A stretch of 64,000 bases of DNA from Anabaena sp. 4-3 (GCF_001597745.1 NZ_LUHJ01000067.1:145328-209327), one strand, 5' to 3'; shown: positions 38,501 through 48,428, numbered from the stretch's first letter. Notes: generated by a model not told the origin, from the letters alone. Numbers and translations are program-made.

Positions 38501-38524
38501 GTTCGTAGTAAGGACTTTAGTCCT
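38501..38524. repeat. TAGTAAGGAC palindrome, half copy D
   Basis: GTTCGTAGTAAGGACTTTAG plus TCCT, the left arm of the family, 36 bases after the uvrB stop. Confidence 0.75.
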
Positions 38525-38542
38525 GTTTTCAGTAAATATTAA

Positions 38543-38748
38543 GTAGGGTGTGTTACGTGACATCTTGCACCTATGACTTAATGACAATTTTGGTAGGGTG
38601 GGCATTGCTTGGTTGCTGCTAATACCCTTAATTTTATGTTGTTGGCAATGCCCACCTTACGCCTATTAAGAATGCTGCAAGATATAAATTACTACCATGT
38701 AAAGAGTTGAGCATTTTCGTTGTAAAAATTAGCCGTAACACACCCTAC
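38543..38748. repeat. Nested inverted-repeat element, 206 bp
   Basis: The outer arms GTAGGGTGTGTTACG (38543-38557) and CGTAACACACCCTAC (38734-38748) are exact complements. Inside them ATCTTGCA pairs with TGCAAGAT, and the innermost GTAGGGTGGGCATTGC (38593-38608) pairs with GCAATGCCCACC (38645-38656), the latter being the family at 826-890. It looks like elements inserted within elements. It ends on the first base of the stop codon of the next, truncated gene. Confidence 0.8.
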
Positions 38749-39095
38749 TAACTTTGCTGGTTTAACCAAACTTCTAAATCAGCAACATCCGAAAAATCCA
38801 ACAACGCTTCTCCTACATCTTCTAACTGTTCAGCAGATAAATTCTGAACCCGTTCAAGTAATGCAGTATTAATATCACCAAAACGCCGTCTAAGCTGGCG
38901 GCTAATCAATTTCAATGCTTCCTTTTGAACGATGTCTTGATAAATTACAGACTCGTGCATAATATCCTCCCGTAGTAATTGGCGAATCAAATCCTTTTCA
39001 AACCGCAAACCCGCAAGAATTTCTGTACAACCAGCAATATTTTGTCTTTGTTCCCTATCAGAAATTGTAGCGACTTGTTCAGCTTTGCTCGCCAT
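38748..39095 (-). pseudogene. C-terminal remnant of an Rpn-type/DUF4351 nuclease gene
   Basis: A 115-aa ORF (ATG 39095; a GTG at 39122 is also possible). It retains only the tail of a cyanobacterial Rpn/transposase-like PD-(D/E)XK protein: EILAGLRFEKDLIRQLLREDIMHESVIYQDIVQKEA, then the DUF4351 module RQLRRRFGDINTALLERVQNLSAEQLEDVGEALLDF. Full-length relatives have about 200 more N-terminal residues with the nuclease core. The middle segment is closely similar to the end of the gene at 57511-58446. It is probably a non-functional fragment, although the ORF is clean. Confidence 0.7.
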
Positions 39096-39254
39096 ATATA
39101 GGTTTTGGTGGGCTTTGTCCACTCTACATTACTTTATCGAAATATTGATTATTGTACTTATTTTTATGAATAAAAGTTTAAAGAAAAACAGTGTTAATAC
39201 GGATACAAAAGTAAAAATTATTTAGTTATGTTAAGTAAACACAGGAGAAATAAC

Positions 39255-40085
39255 ATGGATATTCTACAAATTCACACAATTCTGACAATCAAATTACCTG
39301 AACAAGCGGCACAAGGTTTCATAAATACCATAAACGAAACAACTCATCAAACTATTAACAGTTTCACAGACATAACTAATAAATCTATCAATGGTGTTAC
39401 AGAATCAGTAGATCAAGCTAATCATGTTCTCAGCAAACTAACTGATGAAGCCAAACAATCTCTAACTGACAGTTTAGGTAAGACAGCTAATAACGTCAGC
39501 CAAATTACTAACACCACCGTAGGCGCACTTTCTGAAAAAGCAAAACAGGCAGGAGATTCTTTGTCAGCTACAGGACAGAATTTGGTAAATTCTGTAGAGG
39601 ATAAGCTGCAAAAAGTAGAGCAGTTTGGTACTACTATTTCAACAGAAATCGAACGTAGTATTAATTCGTTAATTAATCATCAATTGGAAAATATCAGACA
39701 TTGGATTGATGTTCATCCTGTGATATCTTGGATGATAAAATTCCTAACTTGGAGTATCAATCATCCTCTTATCGGTTTAATCGCTATTTTGTTAATACTA
39801 TTTAGTATTTGGCAATTATTTAAAGCTTTCAGTCGTCTCTTAGAGAAAGGCTTACTAGCTACATTAACAGCCCCCTTTAAATTATTAACCAGATTATTTA
39901 AGTTTAGCTGGAAGCCCGGAACTTTTCTACTAGGTAATTATCAAGACGCAGAGACTGTTAACTCTGAAGATAAACAAGCCCGACTCAGCAAACTTTTAAG
40001 CCGACTAGAAGCTATTAAGATAGAACAGAATGATATTCTACAGGAAATTTCAACAATAGTCTCAGCTAATACCAATTCTATGTGA
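39255..40085 (+). CDS. Membrane protein with long amphipathic helical region
   Basis: A 276-aa protein; ATG 39255 is preceded by AGGAG. Residues 20-135 are a long Thr/Asn/Ser-rich helical stretch with an 11-residue-like periodicity (NETTHQTINSFTDITNKSINGVTESVD). Residues 150-200 hold one or two hydrophobic helices (IRHWIDVHPVISWMIKFLTW and IGLIAILLILFSIWQLF), and the tail is basic then coiled (LSKLLSRLEAIKIEQNDI). The last codons (ANTNSM) read through a dispersed repeat (AATACCAATTCTATGTGAAG), so the natural C-terminus may have been altered. Membrane association is likely; function unknown. Confidence 0.75.
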   Translation: MDILQIHTILTIKLPEQAAQGFINTINETTHQTINSFTDITNKSINGVTESVDQANHVLSKLTDEAKQSLTDSLGKTANNVSQITNTTVGALSEKAKQAGDSLSATGQNLVNSVEDKLQKVEQFGTTISTEIERSINSLINHQLENIRHWIDVHPVISWMIKFLTWSINHPLIGLIAILLILFSIWQLFKAFSRLLEKGLLATLTAPFKLLTRLFKFSWKPGTFLLGNYQDAETVNSEDKQARLSKLLSRLEAIKIEQNDILQEISTIVSANTNSM

Positions 40086-40107
40086 AGCTGCGCTAAATAA
40101 ATTATAT

Positions 40108-40131
40108 AGAGACGTTATATATAACGTCTCC
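40108..40131. repeat. GTAGAGACG-family palindrome (variant)
   Basis: AGAGACGTTATA followed by TATAACGTCTCC is nearly perfect. Together with the preceding AATACCAATTCTATGTGAAG it forms a unit like that around 9680-9743. Confidence 0.75.
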
Positions 40132-40167
40132 ATATCCAGGAATACAGCATATATTTATAAATGTTAT

Positions 40168-40238
40168 AACCTGCATTTTCAGCAATTCTCTTCAGAAGTG
40201 CAGGTAACACACAAGCCACAATTAAACCACCAGTAAAC
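40168..40238 (-). pseudogene. groEL fragment
   Basis: About 70 bases match the groEL coding region at 41364-41433 with scattered mismatches (for example TTTTCAGCAATTCTCTTCAG is identical in both). Conceptual translation on the minus strand gives [20 protein letters not shown], matching [20 protein letters not shown] of GroEL. The offset is about 1,195 bases. No other groEL segment is near. It is a relic of a past duplication or rearrangement, directly beside a GTAGAGACG repeat. Confidence 0.88.
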
Positions 40239-40266
40239 TTAAATTATATTTAAATCAATAATTAAC

Positions 40267-40671
40267 CTAAGAAATTAACCAATTTTCTAAATGTAAATCC
40301 TTAACTCTAGTTAAATCAGAATCGTGAGAAACTAAAATTAAATTATGAATGATAGCGGTAGCAGCTATCAAAATATCTGCATCCTGAATAATTTGACCTC
40401 TGTTTGTTAAATCAGCATGAATTTCTGAAGCTTTTTGAAAAATTCTAATATCATCTAAGAATAAAATGGGATAATCTTGGCAAAATTGTTGAAAGAAAGC
40501 TAGTTTTTTAGTGGCATTGCTCCTCAAGAGTCCTCTTTGAATTTCATAGTAAGTTATGCCACTAATCAAAATGTCCATATCTAAACTACTTACCTCTTGC
40601 AATTTCAAGTTTATTTGGACATTTTGTTTTAGTGCTGCTGAAACAATATTAGTATCTAATAAATAACCCAT
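40267..40671 (-). CDS. vapC: PIN-domain toxin (VapC family)
   Basis: A 134-aa PIN ribonuclease. The acidic active-site residues are in LLDTNIVSA (Asp6), YYEIQRGLL (the conserved Glu), IIQDADILIAATA and SHDSDLTRV, in the order expected for VapC. It cleaves specific RNAs when free of its antitoxin. It follows its partner gene by zero intervening bases (stop of one and ATG of the next adjoin), so the pair is an operon. Confidence 0.9.
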   Translation of the reverse strand: MGYLLDTNIVSAALKQNVQINLKLQEVSSLDMDILISGITYYEIQRGLLRSNATKKLAFFQQFCQDYPILFLDDIRIFQKASEIHADLTNRGQIIQDADILIAATAIIHNLILVSHDSDLTRVKDLHLENWLIS

Positions 40672-40959
40672 CTAACCCCGTTTTACAGATTCATCAAAAA
40701 GTCGCATTTGCTCTGGAGTCAAATCATTTAGCATTCCTGATACTAAATGTAAAGACAAAATTCTCTTAATCCGTTTAGTTAATTCTTCCTCAGAAATACT
40801 TTCCAAATCAGGAACAGCAGCAGGATCAAAAGTATGGTTAATTACTTCTATCATTTCCTGTTTATCTAAGTTTTCTTGATAAATCGGATTATTGTCAATT
40901 AAAGTTTTGACAATTTCGGTTAATTTTTGAGAATTAGATTGATAATTAATCAGCGTCAT
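40672..40959 (-). CDS. Putative antitoxin of the PIN pair
   Basis: A 95-aa acidic, helical protein directly upstream of the vapC gene. No classical AbrB or RHH motif is visible; the pattern SEEELTKRIKRILSLHLVSGMLNDLTPEQMRLFDESVKRG suggests a C-terminal toxin-binding tail, as in cyanobacterial PIN antitoxins. Assignment rests on size, charge and position. Confidence 0.72.
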   Translation of the reverse strand: MTLINYQSNSQKLTEIVKTLIDNNPIYQENLDKQEMIEVINHTFDPAAVPDLESISEEELTKRIKRILSLHLVSGMLNDLTPEQMRLFDESVKRG

Positions 40960-41047
40960 AGTTAAACTTCCTCAAAATAATATTGTTGTTAGGCAATCTA
41001 AATCCTATGTTAACAACTACAATTTCTCTGGAAATGTAGGAATTGAC

Positions 41048-41091
41048 AAAAAAACAGCCGCCCCCTTGCGGAAGCGACTGTTTTTTAAACT
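41048..41091 (-). terminator. groESL terminator
   Basis: On the minus strand ACAGTCGCTTCCGC and GGGGGCGGCTGT form a long stem followed by a seven-T run, beginning 12 bases after the groEL stop. It is a clear rho-independent terminator. Confidence 0.85.
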
Positions 41092-41102
41092 AGGTCAAGA
41101 CT

Positions 41103-42761
<1,659 letters not shown>

Positions 42762-42819
42762 TTAAGTCAGTTTTTTGTCGTTAAATTGGGTTATTTGTAA
42801 CGGCTGTTGCCATCACTGA

Positions 42820-43131
42820 TTAGCCAACGACTGCTAAAATATCTTTTTCGGACAGCAGTACGTATTCTTCAGTGCCGAGTTTGATGTCAGTGCCAGCGTA
42901 CTTGGAGTACAGCACCTTATCGCCAACTTTAACTTCCAATTCTTGACGGCTACCGTCGTCGTTGCGTCTGCCAGGGCCAAGGGCGACTACTTCGCCTACT
43001 TGGGGTTTTTCCTTAGCGGTGTCGGGCAAATACAGACCACCTGCGGTCTTTTCTTCGGACGCGCTTACTTTTACAAAAACGCGATCGCCTAAAGGTTTAA
43101 CTGTAGATACGCTTAAAGATACAGCTGCCAT
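42820..43131 (-). CDS. groS: 10-kDa co-chaperonin GroES
   Basis: A 103-aa Gro[40 protein letters not shown] contains the mobile loop, and [15 protein letters not shown] is the roof/core signature. It caps GroEL. ATG 43131 lies 18 bases after the CIRCE element, with GGAGA upstream. Confidence 0.98.
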   Translation of the reverse strand: MAAVSLSVSTVKPLGDRVFVKVSASEEKTAGGLYLPDTAKEKPQVGEVVALGPGRRNDDGSRQELEVKVGDKVLYSKYAGTDIKLGTEEYVLLSEKDILAVVG

Positions 43132-43149
43132 ATTTCAATTTCTCCAGAG

Positions 43150-43176
43150 TTAGCACTCTCAACTCCTGAGTGCTAA
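43150..43176 (-). promoter_or_regulatory. CIRCE element (HrcA operator)
   Basis: TTAGCACTC, nine bases, GAGTGCTAA: an exact match to the CIRCE consensus. HrcA binds it and represses groESL except after heat shock. Confidence 0.97.
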
Positions 43177-43215
43177 TTTACCGAAGATAAGCCAACAATG
43201 GCAACAATGCGGGGT

Positions 43216-43231
43216 GTACGGGTTTCCGAAC
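43216..43231 (-). promoter_or_regulatory. K-box of the groESL promoter
   Basis: On the minus strand GTTCGGAAACCCGTAC fits the cyanobacterial K-box consensus GTTCGG-NNAN-CCNNAC at every fixed position. The K-box mediates light- and heat-responsive groE transcription independent of HrcA. It lies 40 bases upstream of CIRCE. A plausible -35/-10 pair (TTGCCA, 18 bases, TAAATT) runs between the two. Confidence 0.8.
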
Positions 43232-43254
43232 TAGGAAGGGAAGGGGAGCAAATC

Positions 43255-43294
43255 AATTCAAAATTCAAAATTCAAAATTCAAAATTCAAAATTA
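43255..43294. repeat. AATTCAAA array
   Basis: About four units of AATTCAAA immediately upstream of the groESL K-box. Confidence 0.9.
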
Positions 43295-43363
43295 AATAAT
43301 TTTTCCCCAGAATTCTTGACTGCGTGACGCTGGCGCGAAGACTTTTGACTTTTGATTTGTCTA

Positions 43364-43567
43364 TGCCCAATCGCCAATCCCCAGTCCCCAACCCCCAGTC
43401 CCCAACCCCCAATCCCCAATCCCCTGTCCCCAATTTTGAATTTTGAATTTTGAATTGATTTGTCCCCAATCCCCAATCCCCAATCGCCAATCCCCAGTCC
43501 CCAGTCCCCAGTCCCCAATTTTGAATTTTGAATTTTGAATTTTGAATTGATTTATCCCCAGTCCCCG
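43364..43567. repeat. CCCCAGT/CCCCAAT heptamer block
   Basis: Around 200 bases made of TCCCCAA and TCCCCAG heptamers, interrupted twice by AATTCAAA arrays (43431-43456, 43517-43550). Apparent minus-strand ORFs here (Gly/Asp/Trp/Leu repeats) are only translations of the repeat. Confidence 0.92.
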
Positions 43568-43789
43568 TATATACACTTCCTGGCAACTGCGTAAGTACAA
43601 ATGCTTAATTATTAGTATTTTTCGGGTTCTTTTCCAAAAGTTATGAATATTTTTATATGGTCAAATTGATTTGCAAAGTGGGGAAATTGTTATAGAACAG
43701 TAATTAGAGAGCCGCTCAATGAGTAACAATACAGTGATCTAGAGCAACAAATTAAAGTTTTTTGCTTGCGAGTTTGTGCTTCTAGATAG

Positions 43790-43933
43790 ATAATAGATGT
43801 CTACCCGGATAGTGTCTGGTATCGCCAAGCAAACCCGGAGGTTATTGAGCGGATCGTCCAAGCACACTTGATAGGCATAATGGTGGTGAAAAAATATGCG
43901 TTTTTAGCCCAACATTTGCCCAGAACTTCCTGA
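43790..43933 (+). pseudogene. C-terminal relic of a thioredoxin-like [2Fe-2S] ferredoxin
   Basis: Conceptual translation gives IIDVYPDSVWYRQANPEVIERIVQAHLIG then VVKKYAFLAQHLP and a TGA at 43931. VYPDxVWYxxxxPExxERIxxxHLIGG is the C-terminal signature of cyanobacterial (2Fe-2S) ferredoxin-domain proteins related to NuoE. An in-frame TAG lies three codons upstream, and the cluster-binding cysteines, which would be N-terminal, are absent. A decayed gene end. Confidence 0.8.
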
Positions 43934-44290
43934 CTTGCTGAAAAACATCTGATAAAGGCTTAATATCCGTAGGGTATTGTAGAGTAGTCAGCCCATGAAA
44001 CGGCGGGTTGTTTTACAGCTAGGGTCATCTGAAGCCAATACTTACTTGTGAACTAGAAAGATTATTATTTAATCAGTGTTTTTTTACCCGCCACTTTCAA
44101 AGGGATATATAATAGCGCATTATAAATACTACTGCTCTACGTATCCTTACTGGAATTATGCCAATGAGCTAACAGTCTGACAGAAGTGATCATCACTTTT
44201 GAGGCTTCTAGTTAAGCAAGGGTAAGTTAAGTGGGAAAAACGACAACATCTCAAGAATCCACCATATAAGGATCACTATTCAAGACCTTG
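43934..44290. other. Leader region of the NarL-type regulator
   Basis: 357 bases without an ORF. TATAAT at 44108-44113 is a perfect -10 box, but I see no good -35 at 17 bases. The leader to ATG 44291 would then be about 170 bases, long enough for post-transcriptional control. Nothing else is recognised. Confidence 0.5.
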
Positions 44291-44968
44291 ATGGATCGAA
44301 GCGCGACAAGTGCCACAGCTATGAAAGAGCCCAGCATGAAAGATCACAAACGACTTCTACTGATTGATGACGACCCCAACCTCATCTTGCTGGTGAAGGA
44401 CTATTTGGAGTTCCGAGGATATGAAGTCATCACCGCAGAAAATGGTCGAGAAGCTTTAGAAATTCTCGAACATGATGTACCAGATATGATTATCTGTGAC
44501 GTGATGATGCCAGAAATGGACGGATATACCTTTGTAGAACAAGTCCGGCAAAATGAACGCACCAGTTGGATTCCTGTTCTGTTCCTGTCTGCGAAGGGAC
44601 AAAGTGCAGACCGAGTTAAAGGTCTGAATAAGGGTGCTGATGTCTATATGGTCAAGCCCTTTGAACCAGAAGAACTCGTAGCACAGGTAGAATCTTCCCT
44701 GAAGCAAACTATCCGTTGGAAAGAACACCAAGCCAAAGGAGGAGAAAACGGTTCTCGTATCCAAGTTCCCTTCGATGTACAGTTAACCCCAACTGAACTG
44801 AAAGTAGTGCAGTTTGTAGCTAGGGGTTTAGCTAACCGTGAAATCGCTGAAGAATTAAATGTGAGTCAGCGCACTGTTGAAAGCCACGTTTCCAATATGT
44901 TGGGTAAAACCAATCTCCACAACCGCACTGAACTAGCGCGTTGGGCGATTGAAAACCAAATGGCTTAG
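44291..44968 (+). CDS. NarL/LuxR-type response regulator (Ycf29-like)
   Basis: A 225-aa two-domain regulator. The receiver (about 20-140) has the acidic pocket IDDDPN, phospho-acceptor Asp70 in ICDVMMPEMDG and the Lys in VKPFEPEE. The output domain (155-222) is a LuxR-type helix-turn-helix: LTPTELKVVQFVARGLANREIAEELNVSQRTVESHVSNML. The overall pattern, with DYLEFRGYEVITAENG and DGYTFVEQVRQ, resembles Ycf29/TctD-like regulators kept in algal plastids and cyanobacteria. No cognate kinase is adjacent. I use ATG 44291; a TTG one codon upstream is also in frame. Confidence 0.92.
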   Translation: MDRSATSATAMKEPSMKDHKRLLLIDDDPNLILLVKDYLEFRGYEVITAENGREALEILEHDVPDMIICDVMMPEMDGYTFVEQVRQNERTSWIPVLFLSAKGQSADRVKGLNKGADVYMVKPFEPEELVAQVESSLKQTIRWKEHQAKGGENGSRIQVPFDVQLTPTELKVVQFVARGLANREIAEELNVSQRTVESHVSNMLGKTNLHNRTELARWAIENQMA

Positions 44969-45033
44969 TTAGCTATCAGCCATCAGCAGTCAGCTTGATA
45001 ACAATTAACTGACAGCTGACAGCTGATAGCTTA
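44968..45033. terminator. Inverted repeat between convergent genes
   Basis: TAGCTATCAGCCATCAGC and GCTGACAGCTGATAGC are partly complementary and built from AGCTGATAG/CAGTCAGC units. It separates the response regulator from the convergent P450 gene and may terminate both. Confidence 0.55.
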
Positions 45034-46512
45034 ATTATTGAACTCTACAATTTCACAAATATTTCCACGCACACCCCCCACGCCTTGGCTAAATTGGCGG
45101 TCTTGCTTGTGGATGAGCATTTGCATTCCATTTTTGGGAGCCATGACAATTAATGCGTCTCGGTCTAGCTGTTGCAGAGAAATATACTGTAGGCGGTACT
45201 GCATTAACAGCATGGCTAACACGATTTTAATTTCCATCAGTGCAAAGGGTGCGCCTATGCAGATGCGAGAACCAGCACTGAAGGGGTTGTACTCATACAT
45301 GGTGGGTTCTTTATTTTCCCAACGCTTGGGGTTAAATTTCTCTGGGTTGGGGAAGATTTCGGGCAGATGATGAGTGTGGTAAATGCTGACGAAGACTTCT
45401 GTCCCTTGGGGTAATTCGTAGCCTCCTAAGCTAGTTGGTTGTGATGTTACCCGCGCATTCCAAGGTACAGGCGGTAAAATTCGCAAACTTTCTTTAATTA
45501 CTCGCTCTAACAAAGGTAAATGCTGCAACTGTTCAATAGTTGGCGGTGCGCCTTGCAATACACTTTCTAGTTCATCCAGCAAATCGGCGGCTACTTGTGG
45601 GTGTTGGGATAGCAAAAACAGCGTCCAAGTTAAAGCATTTGCGCTAGTTTCATGACCAGCAGCAAAGATGACGCTGACATGGCCTAGTAACTCATCCTCA
45701 GTTAATCCTAGACCAGTTTCCGCATCCCTGGCTTGAATGAGCATTGAGAGTACATCCCCTGAGTCTGTACCGCTAGCTTGTTTACGCCGAATTAACAGCC
45801 GCATTTCGTCATCTAGTTGCGCCATTAAATTCAGCAGACGATGGAAAGGTAAGCCTGGGACATCAAAGGGTAAGATAGCGATCGCAGGTGAACCGAGTAA
45901 AATACCAATCTTTTGCAATAATCTCGCACTACTACCCCCCTCATCACCAATATCAGCACCAAATAAGGTTTTTGTCGCTGCACGCAAAGTCAGCAACCGC
46001 ATGATTTCTGCAATATTTACAGGCTTACCCAATGGCAATTGCTCTAAAACTGATTGGGTAATGTTGACAATATCATCACGATACGACTCAATGCGCTGTT
46101 TGTGAAACGCTGGCATTAATAACTGGCGATGTTGGCGATGGGTTGTACCGTTGACTCCAAATAACCCCACGCCAAAATGTTTCAGTGTTTCTGTACGTGG
46201 AGAGTCATGACGCTTGCGGTACAAACCTCCGGTTAAAGGATATTTATAGTAAATATCATGCTGAGTTGTTACTTCTCGAACATTTTCCGCGCCATAAGTG
46301 AACACAGTACCCGGACAATAATCTTCTGATGAGTAAAGATTTGTTCCGCCTCCGGCTGCTAAAGACACCACTGAACCATATTTTTTAAATAGACGACTCG
46401 ATAACCCAAGGGAATCTTTAACATATTCTACAAGCAGGGCAGTTCGTCCAAAAATTGGCAAAGGTTTCGGCCCAGGTACAGTTAATTTCGGTCTATCAGT
46501 GGTTATTGCCAT
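45031..46512 (-). CDS. Cytochrome P450 (CYP110-like)
   Basis: A 493-aa P450 monooxygenase. The I-helix oxygen-binding motif is AAGHETSA, the K-helix is ESLR, and the heme loop is FSAGSRICIGAPFALMEIK with heme-ligand Cys about residue 418. CYP110 enzymes of Nostocales oxidise fatty acids, terpenes or alkanes using ferredoxin; the substrate here is not predictable. I use ATG 46512; an in-frame GTG at 46527 would add five residues. Without membrane anchor. Monocistronic. Confidence 0.92.
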   Translation of the reverse strand: MAITTDRPKLTVPGPKPLPIFGRTALLVEYVKDSLGLSSRLFKKYGSVVSLAAGGGTNLYSSEDYCPGTVFTYGAENVREVTTQHDIYYKYPLTGGLYRKRHDSPRTETLKHFGVGLFGVNGTTHRQHRQLLMPAFHKQRIESYRDDIVNITQSVLEQLPLGKPVNIAEIMRLLTLRAATKTLFGADIGDEGGSSARLLQKIGILLGSPAIAILPFDVPGLPFHRLLNLMAQLDDEMRLLIRRKQASGTDSGDVLSMLIQARDAETGLGLTEDELLGHVSVIFAAGHETSANALTWTLFLLSQHPQVAADLLDELESVLQGAPPTIEQLQHLPLLERVIKESLRILPPVPWNARVTSQPTSLGGYELPQGTEVFVSIYHTHHLPEIFPNPEKFNPKRWENKEPTMYEYNPFSAGSRICIGAPFALMEIKIVLAMLLMQYRLQYISLQQLDRDALIVMAPKNGMQMLIHKQDRQFSQGVGGVRGNICEIVEFNN

Positions 46513-46827
46513 CTTTATATCAAACACCAGGAATATAGAAATGTTAGTCTAATATTCCTTGGTAAAATAATAAAAATTTATTTGAAATTAATGGGTTAAT
46601 ATATTGATTATTTAATAGTTTTTGTTTTCTCAAATACAGATTTTTAAAAAATACGTGCCTCTGTGCTGTAATAACATTTCTCAAGCACAAAGACACCAAG
46701 AAATATATTGATAACTGTAGTCATATATGTGAGTAAATTTTGCCAGCTTGAATGCTGGCAATAGTAATAGTTTACCTCCTGCCTTCTGCCTGCTCCTATA
46801 TAGGCTAAGAATAACCAACTTTTACTG
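46513..46827. other. Intergenic region, AT-rich
   Basis: About 315 bases between the P450 start and the end of the sensor kinase gene. CTCTGTGCTG and AGCACAAAGACACC (46661-46699) are partly complementary to each other and look like a degenerate dispersed repeat. No coding sequence is seen. Confidence 0.55.
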
Positions 46828-48192
46828 TTAACTTAATTTCATCGGAATTTCTATCACAAATTCTGAGCCTTTACCTGGTTCAGAGGTTAAACTGATGTGT
46901 CCGTGATGTTCTTCAATGATTTGATAGCTAATTGATAAGCCTAAGCCTGTTCCTTTATTGACTGGTTTAGTTGTAAAAAAAGGGTCAAAGATTTTAGGTT
47001 GTATTTCTGGTTGAATACCAACCCCGTTATCATTGATGCTAATTTTCACTATTTGTGAAGTAGTGATTTCAGTTTTAATGATAATTTTTTTAGTTTTAGC
47101 ATGATTATGTTGTTCTAGTACGGCATCAATGGCATTGTTCAAAATATTCATGAAGACCTGATTTAATTGTGCGGGATAACATTCAATTAATGGTAAATCA
47201 CCATATTCTTTGATAATTTCAATGTCCTGCCTGATGCGGTGTTTTAACAGTAATAATGTACTTTCTAATCCTTCATGAATATTAACATTTTTTGTGCCAG
47301 CTTGGTCTAGCCGTGCAAAGTTACGCAATGATAGCACTATTTCACTAATACGTTCAGAGCCTATTTGCATGGATGCGAGAATTTTGGGTAAATCCTCAAT
47401 GATAAATTCTAGATTATTCTCAGTGGTGTTTTCCTCTATTACAGAATTAGCCTGTGGGTATTCTTGCTGATAAATTTGGATGATATCTACTAAGGTTTTA
47501 ATATAACTATTAAGATATGTTAAATTACCTTGGATAAAACTAATAGGATTATTGATTTCGTGAGCTAGTCCGGCAACCATCCGACCCAAACTAGACATTT
47601 TTTCTGTCTGCACAAGTTGAACTTGGGTTGTTTGTAATTGCTGTACAGTATGTTCTAATTGCTGTGCTTGTAATTGAGCATTAATAGTTGCTGTGGTGAG
47701 TGCTTTGAGATTATTGTATGCTTTGGAATGATAACGAATGCGAGCGATTAATTCAACTGCATCAGGTAACTTAATTAGATAGTCATTTGCGCCTTCTGCA
47801 AAGGCTTGTGCTTTCAGTTTTGGCTCTTCTTTGCTGGATAGCATGACTATAGGAATATCACGGGTGGCTGGATGGGAACGAAACCAACGTAACAGCATTA
47901 ATCCATCCAGTTCTGGCATCACCATATCAAGTAAAATTACTGTTGGGGAAAGAGCGATCGCCTGTTGTAATGCCTGTGTAGAATCACTTATATAGTGAAA
48001 TGCAATATCTGAATCACTAGAGAGAATCCGACAAACTGCTTCACCAATAATTAGCTGATCATCAATTAATATGACTGTAGCTTTATCTCTGTTGATCTTT
48101 CCCCCAGATACACCAGATTCAGCAGTATTTACCTGGAGATAATTCGGTGTTGCTTTTTTGGTATGTGGAGAGAGTTCTAATTCCATTGTCAT
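46828..48192 (-). CDS. Receiver-histidine kinase hybrid (probable output of the Wsp-like cluster)
   Basis: A 454-aa cytoplasmic protein: receiver (about 38-155; ILIDDQL, LLDMVMPELDG, Lys in YLIKLPD), coiled coil (160-195), HisKA with LAHEINNPISFI (His about 212), and HATPase_c with NAIDAVLEQ, NDNGVGIQPE and GTGLGLSISYQII. A receiver placed before the kinase lets CheA phosphotransfer control the kinase. It ends the chemosensory cluster, 236 bases after cheB, where Wsp systems have WspR. There is no GGDEF domain. No TM segment. The downstream regulator is not in the cluster. Confidence 0.92.
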   Translation of the reverse strand: MTMELELSPHTKKATPNYLQVNTAESGVSGGKINRDKATVILIDDQLIIGEAVCRILSSDSDIAFHYISDSTQALQQAIALSPTVILLDMVMPELDGLMLLRWFRSHPATRDIPIVMLSSKEEPKLKAQAFAEGANDYLIKLPDAVELIARIRYHSKAYNNLKALTTATINAQLQAQQLEHTVQQLQTTQVQLVQTEKMSSLGRMVAGLAHEINNPISFIQGNLTYLNSYIKTLVDIIQIYQQEYPQANSVIEENTTENNLEFIIEDLPKILASMQIGSERISEIVLSLRNFARLDQAGTKNVNIHEGLESTLLLLKHRIRQDIEIIKEYGDLPLIECYPAQLNQVFMNILNNAIDAVLEQHNHAKTKKIIIKTEITTSQIVKISINDNGVGIQPEIQPKIFDPFFTTKPVNKGTGLGLSISYQIIEEHHGHISLTSEPGKGSEFVIEIPMKLS

Positions 48193-48428
48193 ATATGCTC
48201 AATTTATTAATAATTTTCAACTTAGTAGTTGGATTAATATTAACCTAATTTTAAACAAATCTAGGTTTTGTGTTGTTTTGTAAATTATCAGTAATTTGAG
48301 CAAATTTAACAAATATTTTTCATGTTAAATCAAGAAAATATTGGGGTATTTTCTAGTAGGAATAAACAATAAATTTATCCAGAGTAGTAGATTTACGGAA
48401 AATTTACTTGATAGGCTAAAAATGAGAA

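Noticed and set aside
43272..43600. Three minus-strand ORFs with Gly-Asp-Trp-Gly-Leu repeats
   Set aside because: They are translations of the CCCCAGT/AATTCAAA tandem repeats in three frames, with no start context.
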